Shown: positions 1 through 7,860, counted from the first letter of the stretch. The stretch is DNA of 39,322 bases from Pseudomonadota bacterium (GCA_947475315.1 CANJMY010000030.1:1-39322), one strand, 5' to 3'. A program made the numbers and translations. The notes: generated by a model from the letters alone, not told the origin.

Positions 1-296
1 AGCTCCACCTCGTCCACCCGCAGCGGCGCCCCGTTCACGTCGAGGAACGTGCCCATCGCCACGGCGGCGATCCGCTTGTTCCCGTCCACGAACGGGTGGT
101 TCTTGATGAGGTGGAAGGCGTAGGCCGCGGCCATCTCCCACAGGTCGGCGTGCAGGTAGACGCCGTCGAAGGTGGACTCGGGCGCGGCGAGCGCGGACTC
201 GAGCAGGCCGGTGTCCCGTACGCCGGGGCTGCCGCCGAACACGTCGATCAGCCTCGCGTGGTAGGCGAGGACGAACCGCTTCGACAGGAAGATCAC
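1..296 (-). CDS. doc: Doc-type (Fic/Doc) toxin, 3' end beyond the window
   Basis: Toxin of a Phd/Doc-like system. Doc proteins of the Fic fold phosphorylate EF-Tu and stop translation. The reading frame starts at GTG 296 and is open to the window edge, so about 98 residues are visible. It contains the Fic/Doc signature HPFVDGNKR, with catalytic His and the Asn-Lys-Arg that bind phosphate, preceded by a helical segment (WEMAAAYAFHLIKN) typical of Doc. The start codon overlaps the antitoxin stop by 4 nt (GTGA), so the two are translationally coupled. Full-length Doc is about 125-130 residues, so only the C-terminus is missing, cut by the window and not necessarily by mutation. The motif identifies the family clearly; the exact target is inferred. 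Confidence 0.88.
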   Translation of the reverse strand, partial: MIFLSKRFVLAYHARLIDVFGGSPGVRDTGLLESALAAPESTFDGVYLHADLWEMAAAYAFHLIKNHPFVDGNKRIAAVAMGTFLDVNGAPLRVDEVE

Positions 297-523
297 TGCG
301 CGAGCTTCCGGATCGCGTTCGGGTGCGCTGCGACGAACCGATCCGCGGCGGCCATCAGGCGGTCGAAGTCAGGGTCGAGCTTGGTGATGGTGATGCGACC
401 GGCCTCGGCGTGCACGAGGACCTCGTCGTCACGCTCGAGGCCGGCCTCCTTGAGCAGGTCAGTGGTGAGGACGAGGCCGGTGCTGTTGCCGATGCGCTGG
501 AGCGACTTCTTGGCGAGGGCCAC
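293..523 (-). CDS. AbrB/SpoVT-family antitoxin of the Doc pair
   Basis: A 76-residue antitoxin. The N-terminal half is a swapped-hairpin AbrB/MazE-like DNA-binding domain (KKSLQRIGNSTGLVL, then a DDEVLVHAE strand). The C-terminal tail (DPDFDRLMAAADRF) is the part expected to neutralise the toxin. I chose GTG 523 because the AbrB homology begins right after it; a longer reading up to 580 adds residues that look unrelated. It overlaps doc by 4 nt. Doc is classically paired with Phd, but AbrB-type partners for Doc are also known. It probably represses its own promoter, as AbrB-type antitoxins do. Confidence 0.8.
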   Translation of the reverse strand: MALAKKSLQRIGNSTGLVLTTDLLKEAGLERDDEVLVHAEAGRITITKLDPDFDRLMAAADRFVAAHPNAIRKLAQ

Positions 524-540
524 GGGGACTCCGGGTGTTG

Positions 541-551
541 TACAGAGTGTA
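541..551. promoter_or_regulatory. Short inverted repeat upstream of the antitoxin (candidate operator)
   Basis: TACA-GAG-TGTA lies 18-28 bases upstream of the antitoxin GTG, in a locally AT-richer stretch. On the minus strand a TATTAC element overlaps it and could serve as a -10 box. Position and symmetry fit autoregulation by the AbrB-type antitoxin, but the arms are only 4 bp, so this is tentative. Confidence 0.25.
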
Positions 552-648
552 ATACGTCGTCTGGGCAGGGCAACGGTCAACGGGCCGACACTCCGGAGGG
601 AGCTTCAGCGGTAGTGACCTCGGCAAGGCGGGCGGTGTCCTGATCGTC

Positions 649-737
649 CAGCCCCGCCAGCCAGTTCGAAAATCGTTCTGTATGCCCAACTCAACGGAAG
701 CCCGCCGTACCGCAAGGTCCGGCGGGCTTTGTCGTTC
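649..737 (+). repeat. Two-hairpin dispersed repeat, copy 1
   Basis: First of five direct copies of a ~90-bp element. The left block is GCCAGCCAGTTCGAAAATCG followed by TTCTG. The right block is the stem AAGCCCGCCG/CGGCGGGCTT closed by ACC-GCAA-GGT (a GNRA tetraloop), then TTTGTCGTT. In this copy the first hairpin is damaged (TATGCCCAACTCAAC instead of GGTTGCCCAACCAGAAAC) and is 1 nt shorter. It lies upstream of the minus-strand AbrB/Doc pair and is not downstream of any plus-strand gene, so it is not simply the terminator of a neighbour. Confidence 0.85.
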
Positions 738-877
738 CGGCCAGACGGCTGGCAACTCCCGTGCGACGGCGACGTCGACGAGCTCGCCCATGTCGCGCCG
801 TTCGTAGGGCCACCTTCGCGGCCAACGGACCTTTCATGGTGACGGCGTGAGGTGTTCGCGACCCGACGCACGCGGTC

Positions 878-2968
878 TCACCGCGTGACCGAGCCGATGC
901 TCAGGGTGCAAGACGTCTCGCGCGGCACCACGAACGAGACCTCGCCGCCCGCGGACACCGCACCGGTGGACATGTCGGTCCCGCACGCGAGCGACCAGTC
1001 CGATCCGACCAGCTCGGGGTCGACGAGTGCGACCAAGCTCCGACCCTCGGCGTCGAACGTGAACACGTCCGCCACGAGCCCGCCGTCGGACGCGTCGAGG
1101 ACCAGCGCCGCGAACCCGCGCGGTGACGTTCGCCACCGGACCCGCGGCAACGGCAGGTACAGCGGATCCCCGAGGTCACCGGTCAGCGTCTCGTACACCA
1201 GGTTCATGTCGGGCGACGGGACGGGGTCGTCCACCACCTCCCGCAGGTACTTCGACGACAGCTTGAAGAGCCGGTCGGTGAACCTCACCTCGGTCGTGTA
1301 CGCCCGGAAGTTGACCGACAGCGCGTGCGCCGTCCGTTCGAGATCGGCCTCGAGCGCGGTGAGGTCGCCCGTCAGCCTGGCCTTGACGTACGCGTCGCCT
1401 GCCAGGGTGAGGATGTCGTCGTAGGATGTGTCCGACGTCGCCGCGCGGTGCTTGGCGAGCGCGTCGCGCGTCGTGCCGGACACCTTGTCCGCGATCCAGG
1501 CGTCCGACCCCTCGACTGAAGCGTCCGCCTGGGAGCCCTGCGCGTCACGCCAGCGCGAGGCGAGATCCCGGAGCGGGTCGAGGTAGCGTGGCTCGCCCGT
1601 CTGCAGCGCACCCAACTCCAGCGCGGACAGCAGCGGACCCATCGAGCGCGGGAACGCGTACGGCGCGCCGTTGATCACGTAGCAACCGGGGGAGTGCCAG
1701 GCGCCGCCGGTGCCACCGACGTCCCCCGACGGGAACCGCAGCGCAGACGGAAGCAGCCCCGCGGGTTTGTCCCGCTCGGCGCGTGCCGCGGCGTCGACCC
1801 AGGTGTCGAGCCAAGGCGCGAAGACCGTCTCCAGCTCCGGATCGCCGGTCCGTTGCCAGCGCAGCAGGGCCGGCTGGACCGCGCGGGTGTGGTACGCGCT
1901 GTCGCAAGCGTTTTCAGGGAGATCGTCGACCACCGTCGCCGAGAACACGGTGCTGGGAAACTGCACCTGGCCGCGATCGTTCCGCGCGAGCCAGACATCG
2001 CGGGCGAGCCACGCCAGCGCGTCGGCGCGCGCTTGCCACACCGGGTTGGAGGGCTCCAGGTGGAGCATGGGGGTGACGGTGTCGGCGGAGTCCTCTCCCG
2101 AGTGCTCCACGTCGGCCAGGGTGTCGCTGTAGCCTCCCCGCATGCGCGAGAGCGACCACACCCCGTCCGCGAGCCGCCCGATCACCCCGGCGGCGGATGG
2201 ATCGTCGAACCCGAGCAGCACGGGGGTCCAGTCGCGCCAGACCTCGACGTCGTCTCCCCACCCGCCGCCAAGCTGCCCATCCGGAGCCTGGCGCTCCTGG
2301 CTCCAGAAGTCGATCACATCCGACAGCCCTTCGAGCGCGGCCCGCTGCGCCACGGCCCACGCTGGCGCCCCTGGCGGCGCAGCGCGCGTCACCGGCCACG
2401 GCTCTTCCTCGCCCAGGTAGAGCGGCGGAATCGGGTTGCCCGGGTAGGTCGTGGCCAGTCGCTCGAACAGGTCGAACGCCTCGGCGTAGGCCTCCTTCTC
2501 GAACAGGCCGTACTCCATCGCGTGCCACACGAGCATGCGTGCGCGGTACAGGTCGCGCACCGACTGGAGGTCGGGGTCGTTGACCTCGGGCGGGAACATC
2601 GGCCCGAACCCGGTCGGCCACACCTTGAGCGCGATCAGGGCGCTGAGGTACCCGTCCTCGCCCGCGGACGCCTGATCCCCGCCCACCCACTGCGTCTCGA
2701 GCCCGTAAGCCCACGCCTCGGTGATGGGCAGCAGCAGCGCGAGCTGGTCCTGGCGCGGATCGTCCGCGTCGAGCGCGTCCGCGGCCGCGACGAGCGCGTC
2801 ATGACGCGCCTTGTCGTCTCCGGTCTCCCCGGCCGTTCGCAGCCAGTCGGCGTAGGTCGGCGCGGGCTCACTCGCCTCCGGCCCCTCGGTCCGACAGGCG
2901 CCCAGCGCCAACGCGAGGAGGGTGGAAGCGCGGGATGCCAAACGACGCGTCGGCCTCTTGAAGCGCAT
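878..2968 (-). CDS. Large secreted lipoprotein of unknown function
   Basis: A 696-residue protein. It begins with a basic n-region, a hydrophobic stretch and a lipobox ending LALGAC, so it should be an acylated periplasmic or outer-membrane lipoprotein. ATG 2968 is chosen because GGAGGG lies about 8 nt upstream and the signal peptide starts there; ATG 3010 is a possible longer start. The body is rich in Trp and in helical segments such as ALAWLARDVWLAR and LLSALELGALQTGEPRYLDPLRDL cut into several pieces, which recalls an alpha/alpha-barrel or TPR-like scaffold. The last ~150 residues look beta-rich. I do not recognise a family or catalytic motif. It stands alone, facing the AbiEii-like remnant upstream. 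Confidence 0.82.
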   Translation of the reverse strand: MRFKRPTRRLASRASTLLALALGACRTEGPEASEPAPTYADWLRTAGETGDDKARHDALVAAADALDADDPRQDQLALLLPITEAWAYGLETQWVGGDQASAGEDGYLSALIALKVWPTGFGPMFPPEVNDPDLQSVRDLYRARMLVWHAMEYGLFEKEAYAEAFDLFERLATTYPGNPIPPLYLGEEEPWPVTRAAPPGAPAWAVAQRAALEGLSDVIDFWSQERQAPDGQLGGGWGDDVEVWRDWTPVLLGFDDPSAAGVIGRLADGVWSLSRMRGGYSDTLADVEHSGEDSADTVTPMLHLEPSNPVWQARADALAWLARDVWLARNDRGQVQFPSTVFSATVVDDLPENACDSAYHTRAVQPALLRWQRTGDPELETVFAPWLDTWVDAAARAERDKPAGLLPSALRFPSGDVGGTGGAWHSPGCYVINGAPYAFPRSMGPLLSALELGALQTGEPRYLDPLRDLASRWRDAQGSQADASVEGSDAWIADKVSGTTRDALAKHRAATSDTSYDDILTLAGDAYVKARLTGDLTALEADLERTAHALSVNFRAYTTEVRFTDRLFKLSSKYLREVVDDPVPSPDMNLVYETLTGDLGDPLYLPLPRVRWRTSPRGFAALVLDASDGGLVADVFTFDAEGRSLVALVDPELVGSDWSLACGTDMSTGAVSAGGEVSFVVPRETSCTLSIGSVTR

Positions 2969-3269
2969 CCAGCCCTCCAGGATGCTCCGGTGGCCGAAAG
3001 TTCGGGTCATCGACGCAACCTCCATCGGATCCGGACCGGCAGACGCGGGGCATGCACGACCGAACGGACGTCTGGCCGATGTACCCTCATCTGGAAGCAG
3101 GCGCGCTGTTGACGACCCTGCGGATCGCGAGCGGACCTTCGACGACGAATGCCTGCACGACGTCGAGGTCTCTGGCGTGAGCATCTGCGCGCGCAACCTG
3201 CACATCGACAGTCGGCCCGCGATCCTCGATGTCCACGCGGAAGACCTGCTCCGGGCGATCGTTTCGGTG

Positions 3270-3560
3270 CCGGCCGCAGTCCTCGAGGTCGGGCAGGCGC
3301 GTGTCGTCCCGTCGGTGATGCGCGACATGTCGTCCTGGGCGCACGATCACCTCGCTGCGTCCGGTCTCTCCGGCAACGACCCGGACAACCGCCCGAAGGC
3401 TGTGCCGTGCGTGCACCCGTTGGTGACCTGCCTGGAGAAGTTGGAGGCCATCGGCCGGAAGTTCGACGAGGGTAAGGCCGCCCCGAACTTCGCCCGTCAC
3501 AACGAAGACGCCGCCCGGATCGTCGATCACCGTTCCGAGCTACCCCGTCTCGAAGCCGCC
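3270..3560 (+). pseudogene. AbiEii/AbiGii-type nucleotidyltransferase toxin, C-terminal remnant
   Basis: About 95 residues resemble the C-terminal half of AbiEii-family toxins, the nucleotidyltransferase partners of AbiEi antitoxins. The recognisable pieces are LEVGQARVVPSV, then CVHPLVTCLEKLEAI, then FARHNEDAARI, in the family order and spacing. The nucleotidyltransferase half with its GS(x)D motif is not visible upstream, and there is no credible start. The frame runs on into the antisense of the CDGSH gene. I read it as a decayed fragment. An AbiEi-like antitoxin fragment on the same strand lies 9 kb away, near 12.56 kb. Confidence 0.55.
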
Positions 3561-3593
3561 GCAGGGCCGGTCCCTCGATGCATCCCGACATGC

Positions 3594-4226
3594 CTACTTC
3601 GAGCTGTCGAACCCGTTCGCCTTGTGTGTGCCGTCGCAGTAGGGCTTGTTCTTCGACGAGCCGCAGCGGCAGAGGAAGGCGGTGTGGCCCCGCCTCGCCG
3701 CTCGCCCGGTGCCGCTCGTAATCTCGTGGCTGCCCGTGACCTTGAGCGGACCGTTGGGCAGGGGCGTAACCACCAGCGGACCCGTCGGGCCCCAGGCGGG
3801 CAGGCTCTCGTCTACGGGGAGCTCACCCGGCGAGGTGAAGCCGGCCGCCACATGTGAACCGTCGCAGTAGGGCTTGTTCTTCGAGGCGCCGCAGCGGCAG
3901 AGCGTCGCCCGGACCTCGGGGTTGCCCGCGATGTCGAGCACACCACGGGCCGCAAGCGGGCCATTCTCGAGCACCGCGACCACGTTGCGACCCGAAGGGC
4001 GCTCGCCAGCGCCCCCGTCGAGGCGTTCGACCAGGATGGCACCGGACGGACAGCGGGCCGCGATGGCGACGAGGTCCTCCGGCGTCGCCGCGTCGGGGTC
4101 GATCCACGGGCCCTCGACGTTGGCCTTGAACACCTCGGGCAGGCCAAGCACACAGTTGCGGGAATGGATGCACCGGGACCCATCGAACCGGATCCGGACC
4201 TGCTTGCCATCGACGACTTCACTCAT
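3594..4226 (-). CDS. Iron-sulfur protein: divergent 4Fe-4S domain plus two CDGSH domains
   Basis: A 210-residue protein. Residues 1-70 form a short divergent ferredoxin-like (Fer4_19/YjdI-type) domain with Cys19, Cys25 and Cys59 in a RCIHSRNC...ARCPSGAI context. Two CDGSH modules follow: CRCGASKNKPYCDGSH (C110, C112, C121, H125) and CRCGSSKNKPYCDGTH (C186, C188, C197, H201). Each CDGSH module normally binds a 2Fe-2S cluster through three Cys and one His. The role is probably electron transfer or redox sensing in the cytoplasm, since no signal peptide is seen. It follows the pirin remnant and DUF6069 gene on the same strand, probably as one former operon controlled by the divergent LysR protein. 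Confidence 0.88.
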   Translation of the reverse strand: MSEVVDGKQVRIRFDGSRCIHSRNCVLGLPEVFKANVEGPWIDPDAATPEDLVAIAARCPSGAILVERLDGGAGERPSGRNVVAVLENGPLAARGVLDIAGNPEVRATLCRCGASKNKPYCDGSHVAAGFTSPGELPVDESLPAWGPTGPLVVTPLPNGPLKVTGSHEITSGTGRAARRGHTAFLCRCGSSKNKPYCDGTHKANGFDSSK

Positions 4227-4241
4227 TTCATCTCCTGGGTG

Positions 4242-4436
4242 TCAGGCCCGAACAACCTCGGGCCGGATGTGGCCCATGCGGCCAGCCTGGTAGTCGGCGT
4301 AGGCCTTCATGAACTCGTCGCGTGTGTTCATCACGAAGGGCCCGCCCCAGGCGATGGGCTCATCGAACGGGCGACCGCCGAGGACCAAGCCCTGCGACGG
4401 ACTCTCCGCGGACAGGATGAGGCCGTCACCCTTCGG
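4242..4436 (-). pseudogene. Pirin, C-terminal fragment only
   Basis: About 60 residues match the end of pirin-family cupins: GGRPFDEPIAWGGPFVMNT followed by FMKAYADYQAGRMGHI. This is the usual terminal module of bacterial pirins. The metal-binding cupin part (His/Glu ligands, roughly 200 residues) is missing. In frame, a TGA lies immediately upstream, inside the end of the DUF6069 gene, so no start is available. The fragment therefore looks like the scar of a deletion that joined the DUF6069 stop to the pirin tail. LysR-pirin-CDGSH neighbourhoods are common, which supports a formerly intact operon. Confidence 0.72.
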
Positions 4437-4859
4437 TCATGGAAGGGCCTTCCTTGCGGCAGCGCCGCGGACGACACCTGCGGTGATGCCGACCGCCGCC
4501 GGCAAGTGCATGAACGCGAGGAGCAGCTTCGAGGTAGTCGAGGCCCCCTCGAGGGTCAGCATCGGCCCCCCCATGGAGACGAGCCCGAACACGACGGCCA
4601 CCCCTACGAAGACCTTGGCGCCCGACGACAGCGCGTTGGTGAGACCGAGCCACACGAGCCAGGCGAACAACACTGGCACCACCGAGGCGACCATCGGTGC
4701 AAAGACGGGGAACGCCACCACTGCCGTCCCCGGCCCGCCGAAGGCACCCACGATGGGCGCACCAGCAGCGCTGGCCGCCACCGCCACTGCGGTGTTGACA
4801 GCTCCAGCCACCACACCCCCGATGAGCCCCCCGACCAGGGGGCGGAACGCACCAGCCAT
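4437..4859 (-). CDS. DUF6069-like integral membrane protein
   Basis: A 140-residue protein with four hydrophobic segments: LIGGVVAGAVNTAVAVA, VFAPMVASVVPVLFAWLVWL, VFVGVAVVFGLVSMG, and a last one containing LAFMHLPAAVGITAGVV. The conserved late HLPAAV helix and the overall spacing match DUF6069 membrane proteins of unknown function. ATG 4859 follows a strong GGAGGT ribosome site; an earlier ATG at 4889 would overlap the regulatory region. It is divergent from the LysR gene, with 77 bp between the two starts, so it is the likely first target gene of that regulator. Confidence 0.75.
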   Translation of the reverse strand: MAGAFRPLVGGLIGGVVAGAVNTAVAVAASAAGAPIVGAFGGPGTAVVAFPVFAPMVASVVPVLFAWLVWLGLTNALSSGAKVFVGVAVVFGLVSMGGPMLTLEGASTTSKLLLAFMHLPAAVGITAGVVRGAAARKALP

Positions 4860-4880
4860 GTTGACCTCCGCTGGACTGAC

Positions 4881-4922
4881 TATAGACATTGGCTGCTATT
4901 CTGGGTAGTCGACGTATTCTGG
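4881..4922. promoter_or_regulatory. Divergent promoter region with direct repeats TATTCTGG
   Basis: The gap between the DUF6069 and LysR starts holds two exact TATTCTGG copies at 4897-4904 and 4915-4922, spaced 18 bp start to start, and the AT-rich TGACTATAGACATT just before. A spacing of nearly two helical turns on one DNA face fits binding by a LysR-type tetramer that controls both directions. This is a position-based inference; the classic T-N11-A palindrome is not evident. Confidence 0.4.
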
Positions 4923-4936
4923 AGTCACAAAACAGC

Positions 4937-5857
4937 ATGTCGCCCAATCCTGATCTCGACGCCGTGCGTGTCTTCGTCGCGATCGTGGAGTCCGGTAGTT
5001 TCCAAGCCGCAGCAAGGCGCCTGGACCTGCCCCGCTCCACGGTGAGCTGGCGGGTCGCTTCGCTGGAGGAGGCGCTGGGCGTACAGCTGCTCTCGCGCAC
5101 GACGAGGCGGGTCGGCGTGACCGATGCGGGCCGGGCCTACTACCAAGAGGTGCACGCCGCCCTGCAGGCAGTGGAGGAGGCGAATCGCCGCATAGCAGGC
5201 CTCGCCGCCACGCCACGGGGCCCCGTCCGGGTGTCCGCGTCGGTCAGCTTCGGCGCGAGCTGGATGAACCCCATCGCCCAGCGCATTGCCGAGCAGTACC
5301 CCGAGGTCGACCTGGTGGTGGACCTCACCGATCGGTACGTGGACCTCGTGGCCGACGGCTTCGACGCGGCGATCCGCGGCGGCGACCTGGCCGACTCGAG
5401 CCTCACCGCACGCTCGCTGGGGGCTCTCCGGGCCCGGCACTACGCGGCACCCTCCTACCTGCAGGGCCGGCCGATGCCGGACTCACCGCGGGACCTCGCC
5501 CAGCACGATGTGCTGCTCTACACAGGCGGCCCCCGGACCACCTGGGTCTTCGAGGGCCCTGAGCGGTTGGTCGTGCCAGTGTCCGGTCGCTACACGATCA
5601 ACAACCACACGCTCCTGCTCGACGCGGCGGTGCGGGGGCTCGGGATCGCGCGCATCTTCCCGTTCCTAGCGGCAGCATCCATCGCTGCTGGGAGCCTCGT
5701 CGAAGTGCTGCCGGCGTGGACCGCCCCACCAGCGCGCCTGCACGTGTTGACGCTCGGCGCGTCCAGGCGGACGGCGGCGCTGGAGGCCTTCCTGCGTGTG
5801 CTCTTCGAGGTCACGCGCGGAGACGTCTTGGGCTCTCCGGAGCCCGCGCTCGGTTGA
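4937..5857 (+). CDS. LysR-family transcriptional regulator
   Basis: A 306-residue regulator of normal LysR length. Residues 1-65 form the winged helix-turn-helix (VFVAIVESGSFQAAARRL, then RSTVSWRVASLEEALG), followed by the linker helix and a periplasmic-binding-protein-like effector domain (GPVRVSASVSFGAS..., VDLTDRYVDLVADGFDAAIRGG). The profile resembles the CrgA/DsdC-like subgroup whose members control a divergently transcribed operon. ATG 4937 is chosen because homology starts a few residues after it (LDAVRVFVAIVESGS). The adjacent divergent genes (DUF6069, broken pirin, CDGSH protein) are the probable targets. The inducer cannot be read from the sequence. Confidence 0.92.
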   Translation: MSPNPDLDAVRVFVAIVESGSFQAAARRLDLPRSTVSWRVASLEEALGVQLLSRTTRRVGVTDAGRAYYQEVHAALQAVEEANRRIAGLAATPRGPVRVSASVSFGASWMNPIAQRIAEQYPEVDLVVDLTDRYVDLVADGFDAAIRGGDLADSSLTARSLGALRARHYAAPSYLQGRPMPDSPRDLAQHDVLLYTGGPRTTWVFEGPERLVVPVSGRYTINNHTLLLDAAVRGLGIARIFPFLAAASIAAGSLVEVLPAWTAPPARLHVLTLGASRRTAALEAFLRVLFEVTRGDVLGSPEPALG

Positions 5858-5961
5858 TGGGACGCACCGGATTCCGCAGCCGGTCGCAGGCACGCGGCGT
5901 TGGTGCACGGCTCGGTGTTGAGGCGTAGGGAGACTTGGCATGGCGCGGCCGGAGGCATCCG

Positions 5962-6402
5962 ATGAACAAGGCACGGTCGAAGGTCCACCCCAAGTACAAG
6001 ACCAAGTACCGGGTGGGGAACTGGCCGGAGTACGACCGCGCGTTGCGGAGCCGCGGGGACATCACGATCTGGTTGACGCCCCGTGCGATCACGGCTTGGC
6101 CGGCAATCCCCAGCGGCCTGCCGGGTGGCCAGCGACGCGTCTCGGACCTGGCCATCGAGACGGCGCTGACGTTGCGCATGGTGCTCGGGCTCCTCTGGCG
6201 CCAGACAGAGGGTCTGTTGGGGTCCCTTCTCGGCTTGATGGGGCTGGACGTCGAGGTGCCGGACCACACGACGATGTCCAGGCGGACCGAGGGTCTCGAC
6301 GTGGTGCTGCGGCAGCGAGCCGTGGACGAGCCGCTTCACCTGGTGGTGGACTCGACGGGCGTGTGCCTGTTCGGCGAGGGCGAATGGGCCGCAGTGAAAT
6401 GA
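5962..6402 (+). pseudogene. IS5-type transposase, N-terminal half only
   Basis: A 146-residue product with the start of IS5-family DDE transposases: KYRVGNWPEYDRALRSRGD, then RRVSDLAIETALTLRMVLGL, PDHTTMSRR and LHLVVDSTGV, whose Asp is the first residue of the DDE triad. Intact relatives are about 300 residues. Here the frame stops right after GEGEW, so the second Asp and the Glu are absent and the protein cannot be active. ATG 5962 has GGAGG about 7 nt upstream. No clear terminal inverted repeats could be paired. The remnant ends about 180 bp before repeat copy 2. Confidence 0.75.
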
Positions 6403-6578
6403 GCTTGCCCCGATCTCGTGGACACCAGGGGCGCGACAGTGCGGACGGGCTCTCCGGTCGCGTCACGCAAGCCGACAATGTCGATGCGGACGTCGCCGGG
6501 GAGTACTGGCGTGATTGCCGTGTCGTCGAGTCGGAGCGTCGGGTGATCTGAGCGCACAGGATCTGGATGCTCATCCCC

Positions 6579-6672
6579 CAGCCCCGCCAGCCAGTTCGAA
6601 AATCGTTCTGGTTGCCCAACCACTTCAGAGTCCGCCGTGAACCTAGGTTCCGGCGGGCTTTGTCGTTCCGGG
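6579..6672 (+). repeat. Two-hairpin dispersed repeat, copy 2
   Basis: Left block is identical to copy 1 through AATCGTTCTG, then GGTTGCCCAACC. The second stem is AGTCCGCCG/CGGCGGGCTT, and its apical part has changed from ACC-GCAA-GGT to GAACCTAGGTTC, which is itself self-complementary. Both sides changed together, so pairing is kept: covariation that argues for a structured transcript. A T-rich tail TTTGTCGTT follows. It lies between the truncated transposase and the UPF0175/DUF3368 pair. Confidence 0.87.
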
Positions 6673-6720
6673 TCCGCATGTCGTCGGTAGGGTCGCCGCC
6701 GGGCGTGCTAGAGCATCGGC

Positions 6721-6993
6721 ATGGATGACGTCATGCTTCATGTCACCGTCGACGTGCCGCCCGAGATAGCTCGTGGCGCTGCGCCCGGCATGCTGGCCGA
6801 CGAGGCGCTACGCCTACTGGTGCTTGAGCGCTTCCGTCTCGGCGAGTTGTCTGCTGGGCGCTGCGCGCGTCTGCTTGGTCTGGGTCGCGTGGCCTTCTTG
6901 GACCTGTGTGTCGCGCACGGGGTCCCTGCGATTCGCTACGACCTGGATGACTTCCGTCGCGAGTTGGCGGAGATCGCTGGCTCGCGCGGCTGA
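6721..6993 (+). CDS. UPF0175-family antitoxin
   Basis: A 90-residue protein with the UPF0175 pattern: an N-terminal strand, a helix with EALRLLVLERFRLGELSAGR, then the helix-turn-helix CARLLGLGRVAFLDLCVAHG, and a short tail YDLDDFRREL. Family members are small DNA-binding antitoxins encoded just upstream of DUF3368 PIN-like toxins, exactly as here. Its stop overlaps the next start by one base (TGATG). It likely represses its own operon. The pair sits between repeat copies 2 and 3, on the same strand as those repeats. Confidence 0.85.
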   Translation: MDDVMLHVTVDVPPEIARGAAPGMLADEALRLLVLERFRLGELSAGRCARLLGLGRVAFLDLCVAHGVPAIRYDLDDFRRELAEIAGSRG

Positions 6994-7511
6994 TGCGTTC
7001 GGCTGAAGAACCGCACGATGTGTTGGTTGTCGCTGACACCACGCCCTTGCTGTACTTGGCGCGCCTGGGCTTGCTCGACCTGTTGGAGCGCCAATACCGA
7101 CGGGTGCTCGTCCCGCGGACGGTGTGGGAGGAGCTGGTCGTCGCGCGGCCGGACGCGCACGAGGTCGCGGTGCTGCGTGCGGCGATCTGGCTCGAGGTCG
7201 ACCCAGGCGCAGACGGGAGCACGCAGATGTTGGCGCTCGCGGACGACCTGGATGCGGGTGAGGCGGCGGCCATCGCGCTCGCGCTGCTTCGGCACGCGGA
7301 CCTGCTGTTGATCGACGACCTGGACGGGCGTCGTGCGGCCACCGCATGCGGGCTTTCAATTCGCGGGACGATCGGCGTGCTCGTCGAGGCTCGACGGGAC
7401 GGGCTCCTGCCAGCGTTACGGCCGGTCCTTGATCAGTTGGCGCTGTCGGGGTTTCGGTTGGATGAGCGACTCTACCGCGCTGCGTTGGAGGCGGTCGGCG
7501 AGGGCGGGTGA
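6993..7511 (+). CDS. DUF3368 PIN-like toxin
   Basis: A 172-residue PIN-fold protein. It has the first acidic site in VVADTTPLLYLARLG, the conserved VPRTVWEEL, a central GEAAAIALAL helix and the family hallmark LLIDDLDGRRAATACGL followed by RGTIGVLVEARRDGLL. PIN domains are Mg-dependent ribonucleases, and in DUF3368 the acidic cluster is retained. It is translationally coupled to the UPF0175 antitoxin, which makes a type II toxin-antitoxin module. All expected blocks are present and the length is normal, so this module looks intact, unlike the TA remnants around it. Confidence 0.86.
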   Translation: MRSAEEPHDVLVVADTTPLLYLARLGLLDLLERQYRRVLVPRTVWEELVVARPDAHEVAVLRAAIWLEVDPGADGSTQMLALADDLDAGEAAAIALALLRHADLLLIDDLDGRRAATACGLSIRGTIGVLVEARRDGLLPALRPVLDQLALSGFRLDERLYRAALEAVGEGG

Positions 7512-7628
7512 CGTCTGTGTCGCGGTGCACAGGCAGGCCGTGCAGGCGTCAACGCAGATGTTCGGGGCGCGCCGACACGGGCACTTCGCGGACCGGCGAC
7601 TCGACATCCGGGCGACGTCATCCTCCGT

Positions 7629-7722
7629 CAGCCCCGCCAGCCAGTTCGAAAATCGTTCTGGTTGCCCAACCAGAAACGAAGCCCGCCGCGCCGCAAGGTT
7701 CGGCGGGCTTCTTCGTTTCGGG
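7629..7722 (+). repeat. Two-hairpin dispersed repeat, copy 3
   Basis: Carries both hairpins well: GTTCTGGTT-GCCC-AACCAGAAAC for the first, and AAGCCCGCCG/CGGCGGGCTT with a GCAA loop for the second, then CTTCGTTT. With the flanking CGAA/TTCG the second stem can extend by several pairs. It follows the DUF3368 toxin gene by about 120 bp in the same orientation, so here it could act as that operon's terminator. Confidence 0.88.
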
Positions 7723-7860
7723 CTGCGTCTGCCGCGCCGACGTCCGGCGTTCACATGCGTCAGCTCGCGGTTCGCACCCCGTCGACGACCCGGAGGTCGT
7801 GGTGAGCGCGTCGAACGCCGCACGGCGATCGGGTGTGGTAGATCGGGGCAGGAGGTCGCC

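Noticed and set aside
3087..3530. A minus-strand 147-residue frame opposite the AbiEii remnant
   Set aside because: Its composition is a His/Arg/Asp-rich shadow, while the plus strand shows ordered AbiEii blocks.
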